Shown one piece after another: positions 1 to 7,383 of a stretch of DNA of 64,000 bases; within the stretch, counting starts at the first letter, position 1, and every line of letters begins with the position of its first letter. The notes below the pieces were generated by a model that made no database searches, was not told the DNA's origin, and saw only the letters and a program-made list of their open reading frames with translations. Source of the DNA: CAWJTN01 sp963845895 (GTDB lineage Bacteria; Patescibacteriota; Microgenomatia; UBA1406; GWC2-37-13); assembly GCA_963845895.1 (NCBI GenBank), contig CAWJTN010000001.1, positions 930,001 to 994,000 of the forward strand, in the 5' to 3' direction. Both the position numbers and the translations under genes were made by a program.

Positions 1-89
1 TAACTTTATCTTATCTCAATAATATAATAGATCATTTTTGTAGTATATAGTCCATTGATCTTCTTTCCAATTTAACATTAAATTGAAAT

Positions 90-527
90 ATGACTAGGAT
101 TTCTAAGTTTAAGTTGGAAAAGCGTGTTTTAGATAAATTATTTACATTATTTTTTGAGATTGTAGGCAAGACAAATAATAGAGAAGAATTTCAGAAAGTA
201 ATTGTAGATCTGTTATCTCCGGTAGAAAGAGTGATGGTTGCTAAAAGAATAACAGTAACATATTTGGTTTTAAAAGGGATAGATTATAAAATAATCTGCG
301 AAACTCTAAAAGTATCTCCTACAACGGTCGCCAAATTTACTCTTCTCCTAGAACGAAGTGAAGGAATGGTACCTTTATTCAAAAAAATGTTAAGAAACGA
401 GAAGATTGAGCTTTTTCTAGCAGAATTATTTAGTGAAATATTCCGACCTGGAGTTAGGGGAGTAGATTGGCGCTCAGCTTGGGATCTTAAAAGATCAATA
501 CAACAAAAAAAAGAAACCGGACTTTAA
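90..527 (+). CDS. TrpR/YerC-YecD family DNA-binding protein
   Basis: This 145-residue protein resembles the YerC/YecD branch of TrpR-like proteins, which are small helical DNA-binding regulators. The N-terminal 60 residues are helical and basic. A helix-turn-helix-like stretch lies at about residues 63-83 (GIDYKIICETLKVSPTTVAK), where the second helix would contact DNA. No tryptophan-binding pocket can be confirmed, and in this branch the ligand is unknown. It is convergent with def, and the two genes share a perfect A/T-rich dyad just after its stop. The target is not visible; no trp genes are nearby. Confidence 0.75.
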   Translation: MTRISKFKLEKRVLDKLFTLFFEIVGKTNNREEFQKVIVDLLSPVERVMVAKRITVTYLVLKGIDYKIICETLKVSPTTVAKFTLLLERSEGMVPLFKKMLRNEKIELFLAELFSEIFRPGVRGVDWRSAWDLKRSIQQKKETGL

Positions 528-536
528 CTTATTTTT

Positions 537-562
537 CATTTTAATGTTATAACATTAAAATG
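537..562. terminator. bidirectional A/T-rich dyad between convergent genes
   Basis: This is a perfect 26-bp palindrome with 13-bp arms (CATTTTAATGTTA and its complement). It lies 10 nt after the TrpR-like stop and 10 nt before the def stop on the other strand. T-rich flanks on both sides suggest it ends transcription in both directions. It is A/T-only at its core, so it could be a weak terminator. Confidence 0.5.
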
Positions 563-571
563 GAATTGTTC

Positions 572-1141
572 TTAATATTTTAATTTTTCCAACTTTCCTT
601 CTTTTTCCTCAAACAGTTTACCTTTTTGTTCCAAGACTCTTTGGCTAAATAGAATTCCGCTGAGATGATCAATCTCATGTTGAATAACAATAGCCTTAAA
701 GCCTGAAAACCATTTTCTATGCAACCTATTATTAAGATCCTGATATTCTAAGTAAACTTTTTTTGCTCTTTCAACCGGCCCCCAGATTTTTGGGATTGAT
801 AGACATCCCTCAAGCTTAGTTTTTTGTTTTTTTTTAGCTTTCACCCCCGAGGTGGAGTTTGAGCTTTTATCACGTAACACCTCGGGGGTGTTCTCCATAG
901 CCTTCAGTATTCGAGGGTTAATAAAAGCTTCACATTTTGCTTTTTTGCTAGGTTTTATAATGAATAATGCATGGCTTAAACCGACCTGCGGGGCTGCAAG
1001 ACCTACTCCTTGTGGATCTACTTGGGCTTCGAGCGTTTTTTCCATTTCCGCGATAAGATCCTTAAGCTCTTGATCAAATTTTTTTACTTTTTTAACTAGT
1101 TGAGTTAAAATCGGGTTTGGAACAGTAACTATTTTTAACAT
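572..1141 (-). CDS. def: peptide deformylase carrying an in-frame 21-residue repeat insert
   Basis: Peptide deformylase removes the formyl group from the initiator methionine of new proteins. All three metal/active-site motifs are present: GVGLAAPQ (about residues 45-52), EGCLS (111-115, metal ligand Cys113) and QHEIDH (154-159, two His ligands and catalytic Glu). The start was placed at the ATG at 1141 because family members begin at MLKIVTVP; a TATAAT box at 1148-1153 lies only 7 nt upstream, so the mRNA may be leaderless. Residues 82-102, between the INPRIL strand and EGCLS, are encoded by a 63-nt palindromic repeat that also sits in the copper ATPase gene. The catalytic motifs are untouched, so the enzyme is probably active. 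Confidence 0.93.
   Translation of the reverse strand: MLKIVTVPNPILTQLVKKVKKFDQELKDLIAEMEKTLEAQVDPQGVGLAAPQVGLSHALFIIKPSKKAKCEAFINPRILKAMENTPEVLRDKSSNSTSGVKAKKKQKTKLEGCLSIPKIWGPVERAKKVYLEYQDLNNRLHRKWFSGFKAIVIQHEIDHLSGILFSQRVLEQKGKLFEEKEGKLEKLKY
836..898. repeat. 63-nt palindromic element inside def (copy 1)
   Basis: A 63-nt sequence matches 23597-23659 with a single base difference. It contains 13-bp perfect inverted arms (CACCCCCGAGGTG at 842-854, complement at 878-890). It is GC-richer than its surroundings and, read on the minus strand, adds exactly 21 codons beginning MENTPEVLRDKSS. Both copies lie inside genes, in the same orientation and frame. Confidence 0.92.
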
Positions 1142-1147
1142 TCGAAT

Positions 1148-1176
1148 ATTATATAATAATGAGTACATTATACTAA
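1148..1176 (-). promoter_or_regulatory. promoter of def
   Basis: On the minus strand a TATAAT (1153-1148) is preceded after 17 nt by TTAGTA (1176-1171), a weak -35. Transcription would start at or near the ATG at 1141, giving a leaderless message. Confidence 0.4.
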
Positions 1177-1198
1177 TTTTTGCTAATCAACAAACCCT

Positions 1199-1272
1199 GC
1201 GAATAAATACTAATGTGCGAATATTCGCAAATTCGCAACAATTCGCTTGATTTTTGATTTGCAATTATTCGC
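1199..1272. repeat. short tandem GCGAAT/ATTCGC repeat region
   Basis: The 70 nt before the GT2 start consist of repeated GCGAAT and ATTCGC words in both orientations, ending right against the ATG at 1273. A related patch lies at about 56161-56215. It can form several alternative hairpins. No function can be assigned. Confidence 0.6.
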
Positions 1273-2118
1273 ATGATAAAACTCTCACTTTGTATTGCCA
1301 CTTTCAACGAAGAAGCCAACATCCACTATCCTCTTGATTCTGCTTTAGATATTGTTGATGAAGTGATTATAGTTGATGGTGGATCTTCAGATAAAACCGT
1401 AGCGGAAGCTAAATCATACGGCTCAAAGGTCAAAGTTTTTATTGAGTCCAATCCGGCGATGTTTCATGTCAATAAACAAAAGGCGATCGAGAGAGCAAAA
1501 GGGGAGTGGATTTTGCAGTTGGATGCAGATGAAGCTTTGTCTGAAGAGCTAAAGAAAGAAATTGTTAAATTGTTAAATGGTTATATTGATAAAAAAAATA
1601 ACAATTCAGCAATACAACAATTCAGCAATGTAGGATATTGGATTCCCCGTAAGAATTTCTTTTTAACAAGATTTCTTATGAAAGGCGGGCAGTACCCCGA
1701 CTATACCATCAGGCTTTATAAAAATGGCGTGGCAAAATTTCCCTGCAAATCAGTTCATGAAAACGTGACAATTGATACTTCAATTGTCATCCCGAGCAAA
1801 CGAAGTGAGTCGAGGGATCTGCCAATCATGAGCGCAATTGGTTATCTCAAAAATCCAATTCTTCATTACGCTGACCCTAATTTTTCACGTTATTTAAAAC
1901 GTTGGGACAGATATACAACCCTAGATGCAAATTTATTGATCAAAGAAGGTAAGAAGATCAACTTTTTTGACTATTTTTTTATTAAGACGACTTTTTGGTT
2001 CCTCAATACCTACATCCGTCACAAAGGTTTTTTGGATGGCTTTCCCGGCTTCGTCTTTGCCCTTTTTTCCTCAATAAGGTTTTGGGCTATATATGTAAAA
2101 TGGGTACAAAATAAATAA
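1273..2118 (+). CDS. GT2 glycosyltransferase, LPS-core type
   Basis: This is a family 2 glycosyltransferase of the WaaE/KdtX-like type that transfers a sugar from a nucleotide donor to an envelope glycan. The N-terminus has the Rossmann-like GT-A fold start (LSLCIATFNEE), VIIVDGGSSDKT at about residues 31-42, and the metal-binding DAD at 84-86. The C-terminus is hydrophobic and probably sits on the membrane. Two repeat-derived stretches are in frame: the NNSAIQQFSN region (about residues 113-122) from AACAATTCAGCAAT repeats, and VIPSKRSESRDL at 172-183. Both lie outside the catalytic core. Acceptor and donor are unknown. Confidence 0.85.
   Translation: MIKLSLCIATFNEEANIHYPLDSALDIVDEVIIVDGGSSDKTVAEAKSYGSKVKVFIESNPAMFHVNKQKAIERAKGEWILQLDADEALSEELKKEIVKLLNGYIDKKNNNSAIQQFSNVGYWIPRKNFFLTRFLMKGGQYPDYTIRLYKNGVAKFPCKSVHENVTIDTSIVIPSKRSESRDLPIMSAIGYLKNPILHYADPNFSRYLKRWDRYTTLDANLLIKEGKKINFFDYFFIKTTFWFLNTYIRHKGFLDGFPGFVFALFSSIRFWAIYVKWVQNK
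1786..1821. repeat. in-frame GTCAT-CCGAGC element (copy 1)
   Basis: The sequence GTCATCCCGAGC followed by GAGTCGAGGGATCT encodes VIPSKRSESRDL within the GT2 gene. A diverged intergenic relative lies at 5070-5112 with GTCATTCCGAGCGATG and GAGTCGTAGAATCCC. The inserted residues fall in a region of the protein without catalytic motifs. Confidence 0.65.
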
Positions 2119-2124
2119 TTTCAC

Positions 2125-2152
2125 TTGACAGTTTTTTTAATATATGTATCAT
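2125..2152 (+). promoter_or_regulatory. promoter of secreted coiled-coil protein gene
   Basis: TTGACA (2125-2130) is separated by 16 nt from TATCAT (2147-2152). The ATG at 2160 lies 7 nt past the -10 box, so the transcript would be leaderless or nearly so. Confidence 0.65.
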
Positions 2153-2159
2153 TAATTTT

Positions 2160-2969
2160 ATGACCTTAAAAAAATCTTTTCTGATCATTTTCATAGTTTC
2201 TTTACTTTTTGCTTTCACAACAATTGTCAAGGCGCAAACTGTCGACACAAATCAAATTAGTCCCACGATTCAGCCTACGGTGACGAAGCCGCCAACTGTT
2301 AACGCCGTTAATAAAGCTGCAATCGAGAATAAGATTAAAGGAAATATCAATAAAACAGTAGAGAATTTTCAAACTCTCTTGGAAGAAAAAAGGAAGGTTG
2401 CATCAGATAGCTATCGGTTGAAGATACAAACATTTAAGGCAAAACTTGATCTTATTAAAGACCAAAAAAAGAAAGAGCTGACTGATAAAATCAACAACAA
2501 AATTGCCGATTTAAATAAAAAGTACACAGATAAGTTTATGGAGGTTTTGGATAAATTAAGTAATATTCTCACCACTCTAACCGATAAAGCAAATGCTGCC
2601 AAAGCAGCAGGGAAGGACACAACTAATCTATTTAATGCCATAACTTCAGCTCAAAATAAAATCACAGCTGCAAAAACTGCTGTTTTAGACCAAGCAGGAA
2701 CAAATTATGTTGCTCAAATAAGCGGCGACGCAACTCTGTTTACCAGCGTAGGTCAAATCGTTAGGCAGTTTGAAGCAGATATAATTGCGGTAAAAAATAT
2801 AGTTCTTGATGCAAGACAGGCTGTGATGAACGTTGTTACTCAACTGGCTAAAGTAGGTGTAAGTGATTTAAGTGTTGGTAAGCCAGAGTTAACGCCTACA
2901 AAATCAGCCTCGGCTTCACCCACAGTAACGGTTACTGGGGAAGCAACGTCAGGAGCAGTAACCAAATAA
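2160..2969 (+). CDS. secreted coiled-coil protein, function unknown
   Basis: This 269-residue protein starts with a clear Sec signal peptide (residues 1-25, ending FTTIVKAQ), so it is exported. Residues about 50-240 are almost entirely helical, rich in Lys, Ala and Asn with heptad-like spacing, and contain alternating coiled-coil segments. A low-complexity Pro/Thr/Ser region precedes (30-45) and follows (250-269) the helical part. No enzymatic motif is visible. It lies first in a row with a proline-rich membrane protein and a YtxH protein (gaps of 13-16 nt), which suggests an envelope or surface-structure operon under the promoter at 2125. Confidence 0.75.
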   Translation: MTLKKSFLIIFIVSLLFAFTTIVKAQTVDTNQISPTIQPTVTKPPTVNAVNKAAIENKIKGNINKTVENFQTLLEEKRKVASDSYRLKIQTFKAKLDLIKDQKKKELTDKINNKIADLNKKYTDKFMEVLDKLSNILTTLTDKANAAKAAGKDTTNLFNAITSAQNKITAAKTAVLDQAGTNYVAQISGDATLFTSVGQIVRQFEADIIAVKNIVLDARQAVMNVVTQLAKVGVSDLSVGKPELTPTKSASASPTVTVTGEATSGAVTK

Positions 2970-2982
2970 TTTTATAAAAAAT

Positions 2983-3456
2983 ATGGAAACTAAAAAGAAG
3001 GAAGAAAAAACAGAGGAGTTGTCGGCAGCGCCTCCAGTAATTAATCCAGAGCCTACGCCAACAGTCATTTCACCACAACCTGTTGCAACCGCACCGGTTC
3101 AGCCAGTCATAAGTCAGCCCGTTATGTCTGTACCTCCTCCGGCCCAGCCTCCAGCTCCACCCCAAACACCGGTTATGACAGCAGTCCCGCCAGCTCCTAA
3201 GACAAGTAAACTACTGTGGCTATTATTGATAGTATTTGCCTTTGTTTTAGCAGCTTTAGTTTACGTAATGCTCAATGGGTCATTTTTAAATAAGCCCAGC
3301 AATCAACCAACCTCTCTCACACCTATTACAGTCGTCAGCCCAACTGTTGTTCCTTCTCCGACTCTCACTGTGGAACAGCAGGTACAAGGAATAGATGTGG
3401 GAAGCCCCGAAGGCGATATCCAAAATTTAAAAACAGATTTAGAAGGACTTAAATAA
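2983..3456 (+). CDS. proline-rich single-pass membrane protein
   Basis: This 157-residue protein has three parts. The N-terminal cytoplasmic part (1-75) is Glu/Lys-rich and then strongly Pro/Val/Gln-rich; a single transmembrane helix follows at about residues 80-100 (WLLLIVFAFVLAALVYVM); a short Thr/Ser/Pro-rich outer part ends in an acidic tail (EGDIQNLKTDLEGLK). Such architecture is common for envelope-anchored proteins but gives no specific function. It lies 13 nt after the coiled-coil gene and 16 nt before the YtxH gene, so co-transcription is likely. Confidence 0.7.
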   Translation: METKKKEEKTEELSAAPPVINPEPTPTVISPQPVATAPVQPVISQPVMSVPPPAQPPAPPQTPVMTAVPPAPKTSKLLWLLLIVFAFVLAALVYVMLNGSFLNKPSNQPTSLTPITVVSPTVVPSPTLTVEQQVQGIDVGSPEGDIQNLKTDLEGLK

Positions 3457-3472
3457 TTTTTAATTTTTAAAC

Positions 3473-3895
3473 ATGGATGAACAAAAGAAATCTTCAAAAT
3501 TCGGTCTAGGATTGTTGTTAGGGACTATCATTGGTGGTATCGCAGCCTTTTTTTTAGCTCCAAATTCAGGCGAGGAAAATAGAAAATCAGTCATGAAGTT
3601 ACTTGAAGGGTTGAGAAAAGAGCTCGACAAAATGGAGTTAGACAAAAAAGTTAAGGAGATTTACGGAGAGGTTACGGAAGAGAGCAGGACAACATTTTTA
3701 AAGGTTAAAAAAGAGTTAATTAAAGAGCTTGAGGATCTAAAGGACAGGTGGAGAGAGATTGATAAGGAAAAATATAAAATAATGGTTAGCAATCTAGTTG
3801 ACAACCTGAAGAAAAATTCAAAAACTGAAGCCAAGATATTAAATAAAATGAAAGCAAGCTTCCTTGAGGATTGGGAAAAATTTTCAAAACCATAG
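3473..3895 (+). CDS. YtxH-domain membrane protein
   Basis: The 140-residue protein begins with a Lys/Ser-rich leader followed by a glycine-zipper membrane segment at about residues 10-28 (FGLGLLLGTIIGGIAAFFLA) and then the PNSGEENR motif typical of YtxH proteins. The remainder (40-140) is charged amphipathic helix. YtxH proteins are general-stress membrane proteins of unknown biochemical role. It ends 10 nt before the chosen cysS start. Confidence 0.8.
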   Translation: MDEQKKSSKFGLGLLLGTIIGGIAAFFLAPNSGEENRKSVMKLLEGLRKELDKMELDKKVKEIYGEVTEESRTTFLKVKKELIKELEDLKDRWREIDKEKYKIMVSNLVDNLKKNSKTEAKILNKMKASFLEDWEKFSKP

Positions 3896-3905
3896 TCTGT
3901 TTTCT

Positions 3906-5051
3906 ATGCGTCTATTTAATTCATTAACGCAAAAGATAGAGAATTTTATTCCTTTGGAAAAAAGCGTAGTCAAAATGTATGTCTGCGGTATTACTCCCTA
4001 CGACACAACTCACTTGGGTCATGCCTTCACCTATGTATTTTTTGATACTTTAAGAAGATTTTTAAAGTTTAAAGGTTATAGGGTAGATTATGTTCAGAAC
4101 GTCACGGATGTGGACGATAATATTTTAGAACAAGCAAAGAAAGTAAATAAAAACTGGAAAGATTTGGGAGAGTTTTGGACTCAAAGATTCTTAAAAGACA
4201 TGAAAGCATTAAACGTTAAAATGTCAAATTGTTATGTTAAAGCCTCTGGTTCGATTGATAGAATAGTTAAAATTGTTAAAAAACTAATAAGAGATGGAGT
4301 TGCTTATGAAAAAAACGGAAATATATATTTTGAGGTCAAAAAATTTAAAGATTATGGCCAGCTATCACGTTACAATGAGAAACAGATGACCAATCTTTTA
4401 AAAGAAAGAGGTGGAAATCCACAAGACAAAAATAAAAAAGATCCGCTTGATTTTATTTTGTGGCAGAGATCTAAACCAGGTGAACCGAGTTGGTTGGGAC
4501 CTACAGGTATTCAAGGCAGGCCAGGCTGGCACATAGAGTGTTCAGCAATGATCAAACAATATTTAGGAGATCAGATTGATATTCATGGTGGCGGCCACGA
4601 TTTAATCTTTCCCCATCACGAATCGGAGATTGCCCAGTCGGAAAGTTATACCGGCAAGAAACCATTTGTAAGATTTTGGTTACATGTTGCCATGCTCTAC
4701 TATCAAGGTGAAAAGATGTCGAAATCTTTGGGGAATTTAGTCATGGTTGCCGATCTTTTGAAAAAATATTCTGCAAATGCCATCCGCTGGGTTTTATTAT
4801 CACACCATTACAGGGAGCCGTGGGAATTTCATGAAGATGAAGTAAAGAAAGCAGAAGAGATCATTAAAAAAATTAAATACTCTTCGAGCAAGGAGCAGAG
4901 CGACGAGTCGAGAAGTAGTTCTCGACAAGCTCGAACTATAAAAGAGTTTGAAAATTATTTAGAAGATGATATGAATATTCCTGAAGTTCTAAAATTATTG
5001 GAAAAGAATCCTTCAAGAGAGATTTTTAAACTCTTAAGCTTTAGCTTATAA
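3906..5051 (+). CDS. cysS: cysteinyl-tRNA synthetase, short form
   Basis: Cysteinyl-tRNA synthetase charges tRNA-Cys. The class I signature HLGH is at residues 36-39, the KMSKS loop at 270-274, and zinc ligands are visible (the Cys of MYVCG, GWHIEC and the His of FPHHE). The ATG at 3906 gives the expected start MRLFNSLTQK. At 381 residues it is about 80 shorter than typical CysRS, because the C-terminal anticodon-binding part is reduced. At about residues 326-345 a Ser/Arg-rich stretch (SSSKEQSDESRSSSRQART) comes from an in-frame palindromic repeat (4880-4940) in the linker after the catalytic domain. The catalytic core looks intact; tRNA recognition may be altered. Confidence 0.9.
   Translation: MRLFNSLTQKIENFIPLEKSVVKMYVCGITPYDTTHLGHAFTYVFFDTLRRFLKFKGYRVDYVQNVTDVDDNILEQAKKVNKNWKDLGEFWTQRFLKDMKALNVKMSNCYVKASGSIDRIVKIVKKLIRDGVAYEKNGNIYFEVKKFKDYGQLSRYNEKQMTNLLKERGGNPQDKNKKDPLDFILWQRSKPGEPSWLGPTGIQGRPGWHIECSAMIKQYLGDQIDIHGGGHDLIFPHHESEIAQSESYTGKKPFVRFWLHVAMLYYQGEKMSKSLGNLVMVADLLKKYSANAIRWVLLSHHYREPWEFHEDEVKKAEEIIKKIKYSSSKEQSDESRSSSRQARTIKEFENYLEDDMNIPEVLKLLEKNPSREIFKLLSFSL
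4880..4940. repeat. in-frame palindromic element in cysS
   Basis: A 60-nt stretch rich in GAGC/CGAG words ends with AGTTCTCGA directly joined to CAAGCTCGAACTATAA (from 4917). The same two flanks occur in the gene at 42043, but there they are separated by a further 30-nt palindrome. It stays in the cysS frame. Confidence 0.75.
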
Positions 5052-5069
5052 TTCTCACAAGAAACAATA

Positions 5070-5112
5070 ATGTCATTCCGAGCGATGATTTTTGGAGTCG
5101 TAGAATCCCTTT
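5070..5112. repeat. intergenic GTCATTCCGAGC element (copy 2)
   Basis: Between the convergent cysS and ATPase genes lies GTCATTCCGAGCGATG followed by GAGTCGTAGAATCCC. It is a diverged copy of the element read in frame at 1786-1821. It ends only a few bases before the ATPase stop codon. Confidence 0.6.
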
Positions 5113-5121
5113 CATTGATTT

Positions 5122-7383
5122 TTATATCACTTTTCTTCCAAATCTCTCTTTCGATTGTCTAATTATTTTTTCCCGATTTTCGTTTTTCAAGGCGGGTAGA
5201 GGAAGAGTGGTTGCCGGGAATGGGGCAGAGGTCATGTTGTCAATTGAAAGTTTCATCACAGTCTCAAATTTCCCCAGAGCTACCAAATCATTTTCCGTAT
5301 AAAGTTCTCCGAACTCCTTGCTTAAGATATAAGCGTCTCTTGCACCAACTACAAATGAGATCAAAGTTCCAACATTTCCAAAGATCGCTCGTTGTACATC
5401 TTCCTCAAGTTGTTCGATATATTGATTGGCCAAGGTTAACGACAGTCTATACTTCCTTGCCTCGGACAAGATTTTTATGAAAGACGTTGTTGCAAAATTT
5501 TGAAATTCGTCAACATACAAAAAGAAATCCTTTCTTTCCTCTTCCTTTACAAATGATCTGTTCATTGCTGCCAGTTGAAGCTGTGTTATGATCATGGCTC
5601 CCAGCAGGGCAGAACTGTCTTCGCCCAGTTTTCCTTGAGACAAATTCAGGATTAAAATTTTACCCTCATTCATTATTTTTTCAAGGTCCACAGACGATTT
5701 AGGCTTTCCTATAATATTTCTTATCATTTTCGAAGTCACAAACTGTCCGACTTTATTCTGAATAGGGGAGACGGCTTCGGCTTTTAACCTATCAGGCATT
5801 TTTTCATATTCGTTTATCCAGAAGTTTTTTAGTACAGAATCATTCAATTTACCGACAATTTTTTTCCTGAAGTTTTTATTCGAAAGAAGGTCTAATATAT
5901 CTACTAATGTCGATCCTTCGGCTTCAAGCAGAGTAAGAATGACATTTCTTAAGATGTATTCAAGCCTTGGACCCCAGCTGTCTCGATAGAGTTTATAAAA
6001 AATTGAGACAATCCCAGAAGCTACCAGATCTTTTTGTTGCTTGTTTTTGACCTCTAAAACGTTTAAGGCGAACGGGCGTTCAGTATCAAAAGGTTCTAGA
6101 TAGACGACATCGTTTAGTCTCCGTTTAGGAATATAATCTAAAATTATTTCGGATAGATCTCCATGCGGGTCGATTATTCCTATGCCTCGGTCTTTTCTAA
6201 TGTCGTCAATCGCCATGTTGGCAATCAAAGTAGACTTTCCAGCCCCGGTTTTTCCGATCATATAGACATGTTTTCTGCGATCTGCAGTTTTGATGCCGAA
6301 AATCGTTTCCTTATTTTTAAATTCGGTTTTAGCGAAGAAGTTAATATCTTTTTTATGTTCCAGCAATGGGTCCTGTCTCGCAACAGCCCCATCCTCGCTC
6401 GCTCCCACTCGTTCAGCTTCGCTGAACGTAGTCGCTCGCTTCGTTGGGGCTCCCCGTTGCTCGACACCCATTGCTATTGGTAAATTTTCGGGTGGTTCGC
6501 CCAACAAGGTTTTTCCCCAGGCAATGTTTTTTATTCCAGACAATAAATAACCTGATGGATGCCAAAGTGTTGCAAGTTCTTGAGCGTTTAGAACCTGATA
6601 TCTTTTTTCAAAAAAATAAGTTGACCGTTTTTTTATTTTATTTAAGAGGTTATTTTTGAAAAAAACAGATCTTTTGAAGCCAAATTGGTTGCCTTCTCCC
6701 AAAGAAAAGCTCCCGAAAGTTCCTGCCAGATTATGAAGGTAGGGAAGAAGGGATATTTTGTTATTGCTCCCAACAACAATTCTAACCAGTGCCTTTCCTC
6801 CTTGAAATGAAGCCTTCTTCATTATTAAAAGTTGTTGAGGACTTCTGATGTAGCGTTTGCCTTCGGAGTCATAGACTTCCTTTTTAGCTGAAGCCACAGC
6901 CACATCTTGCCAAGGAAAACCAGCTGGTGTAACTAAAATTTGAATAGCCATTCTGATATGTGGATCCTGTTTTGAAAGAAAGCCGACAAGAGCCGATAGA
7001 GGATCAATGTCCTTAAAATCATAGTAGGTTTTGATTGGTAGATAAGGATAGGAATTCAGGACCATCTCACCTGCCAGCAGGTATTTAGATTTAAAAATGA
7101 TATCCATCGGATCGGTCGTTTTTTTTACCACTGATTTTGGAAAAGATGATGTCACCAAGCTCTGCACTAACGTTTCATTCTCTTTAGGTGTGGTTGCATA
7201 AAAATAGATGGTTTGGGAGATGAGATAAATTTCGAAAGCATAGGTTTTGGGTGTGATATATAATCTTTTAAACCAATTGATATGCGATTGGGGTAGTAGA
7301 GAAGCGAAAATCTGTGTTGCCGCTTCAATCGGCGTCTCATCATCCTTAGGATTTCTTATTTGAAGAAATGACAGTCTTGCCAT
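5122..7383 (-). CDS. VirD4/HerA-like type IV secretion DNA-binding ATPase
   Basis: This 753-residue protein belongs to the VirD4/TraG/HerA group, hexameric ATPases that move DNA through a secretion channel. Walker A (GKTGAGKST) lies at about residues 376-384 and is followed by IIDPHGDLSE; Walker B (FFLYVDEFQNFA) is near 618-628, and an ARKYRL/LANQY segment near 645-655 is typical of the family. The first about 330 residues are poorly conserved. An in-frame 114-nt palindrome (6362-6475) encodes a charged loop just before the ATPase domain. No other secretion gene is adjacent, so it may act with a system encoded elsewhere. Its start overlaps the upstream gene by 38 nt. Confidence 0.85.
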   Translation of the reverse strand: MARLSFLQIRNPKDDETPIEAATQIFASLLPQSHINWFKRLYITPKTYAFEIYLISQTIYFYATTPKENETLVQSLVTSSFPKSVVKKTTDPMDIIFKSKYLLAGEMVLNSYPYLPIKTYYDFKDIDPLSALVGFLSKQDPHIRMAIQILVTPAGFPWQDVAVASAKKEVYDSEGKRYIRSPQQLLIMKKASFQGGKALVRIVVGSNNKISLLPYLHNLAGTFGSFSLGEGNQFGFKRSVFFKNNLLNKIKKRSTYFFEKRYQVLNAQELATLWHPSGYLLSGIKNIAWGKTLLGEPPENLPIAMGVEQRGAPTKRATTFSEAERVGASEDGAVARQDPLLEHKKDINFFAKTEFKNKETIFGIKTADRRKHVYMIGKTGAGKSTLIANMAIDDIRKDRGIGIIDPHGDLSEIILDYIPKRRLNDVVYLEPFDTERPFALNVLEVKNKQQKDLVASGIVSIFYKLYRDSWGPRLEYILRNVILTLLEAEGSTLVDILDLLSNKNFRKKIVGKLNDSVLKNFWINEYEKMPDRLKAEAVSPIQNKVGQFVTSKMIRNIIGKPKSSVDLEKIMNEGKILILNLSQGKLGEDSSALLGAMIITQLQLAAMNRSFVKEEERKDFFLYVDEFQNFATTSFIKILSEARKYRLSLTLANQYIEQLEEDVQRAIFGNVGTLISFVVGARDAYILSKEFGELYTENDLVALGKFETVMKLSIDNMTSAPFPATTLPLPALKNENREKIIRQSKERFGRKVI
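6362..6475. repeat. 114-nt palindromic element in the VirD4-like gene
   Basis: Terminal arms AGCAATGGGT (6362-6371) and ACCCATTGCT (6466-6475) enclose further nested arms: AGCCCCA/TGGGGCT and, at the centre, CGTTCAGC/GCTGAACG. The block is GC-rich within an AT-rich gene, 114 nt (38 codons) long, and read in frame as a Glu/Arg/Ala-rich loop. Confidence 0.85.

Noticed and set aside
6163..6659. Plus-strand reading frames opposite the VirD4-like gene
   Set aside because: They lie wholly on the other strand of a well-supported gene, arise around the GC-rich palindrome, and show no protein family features.
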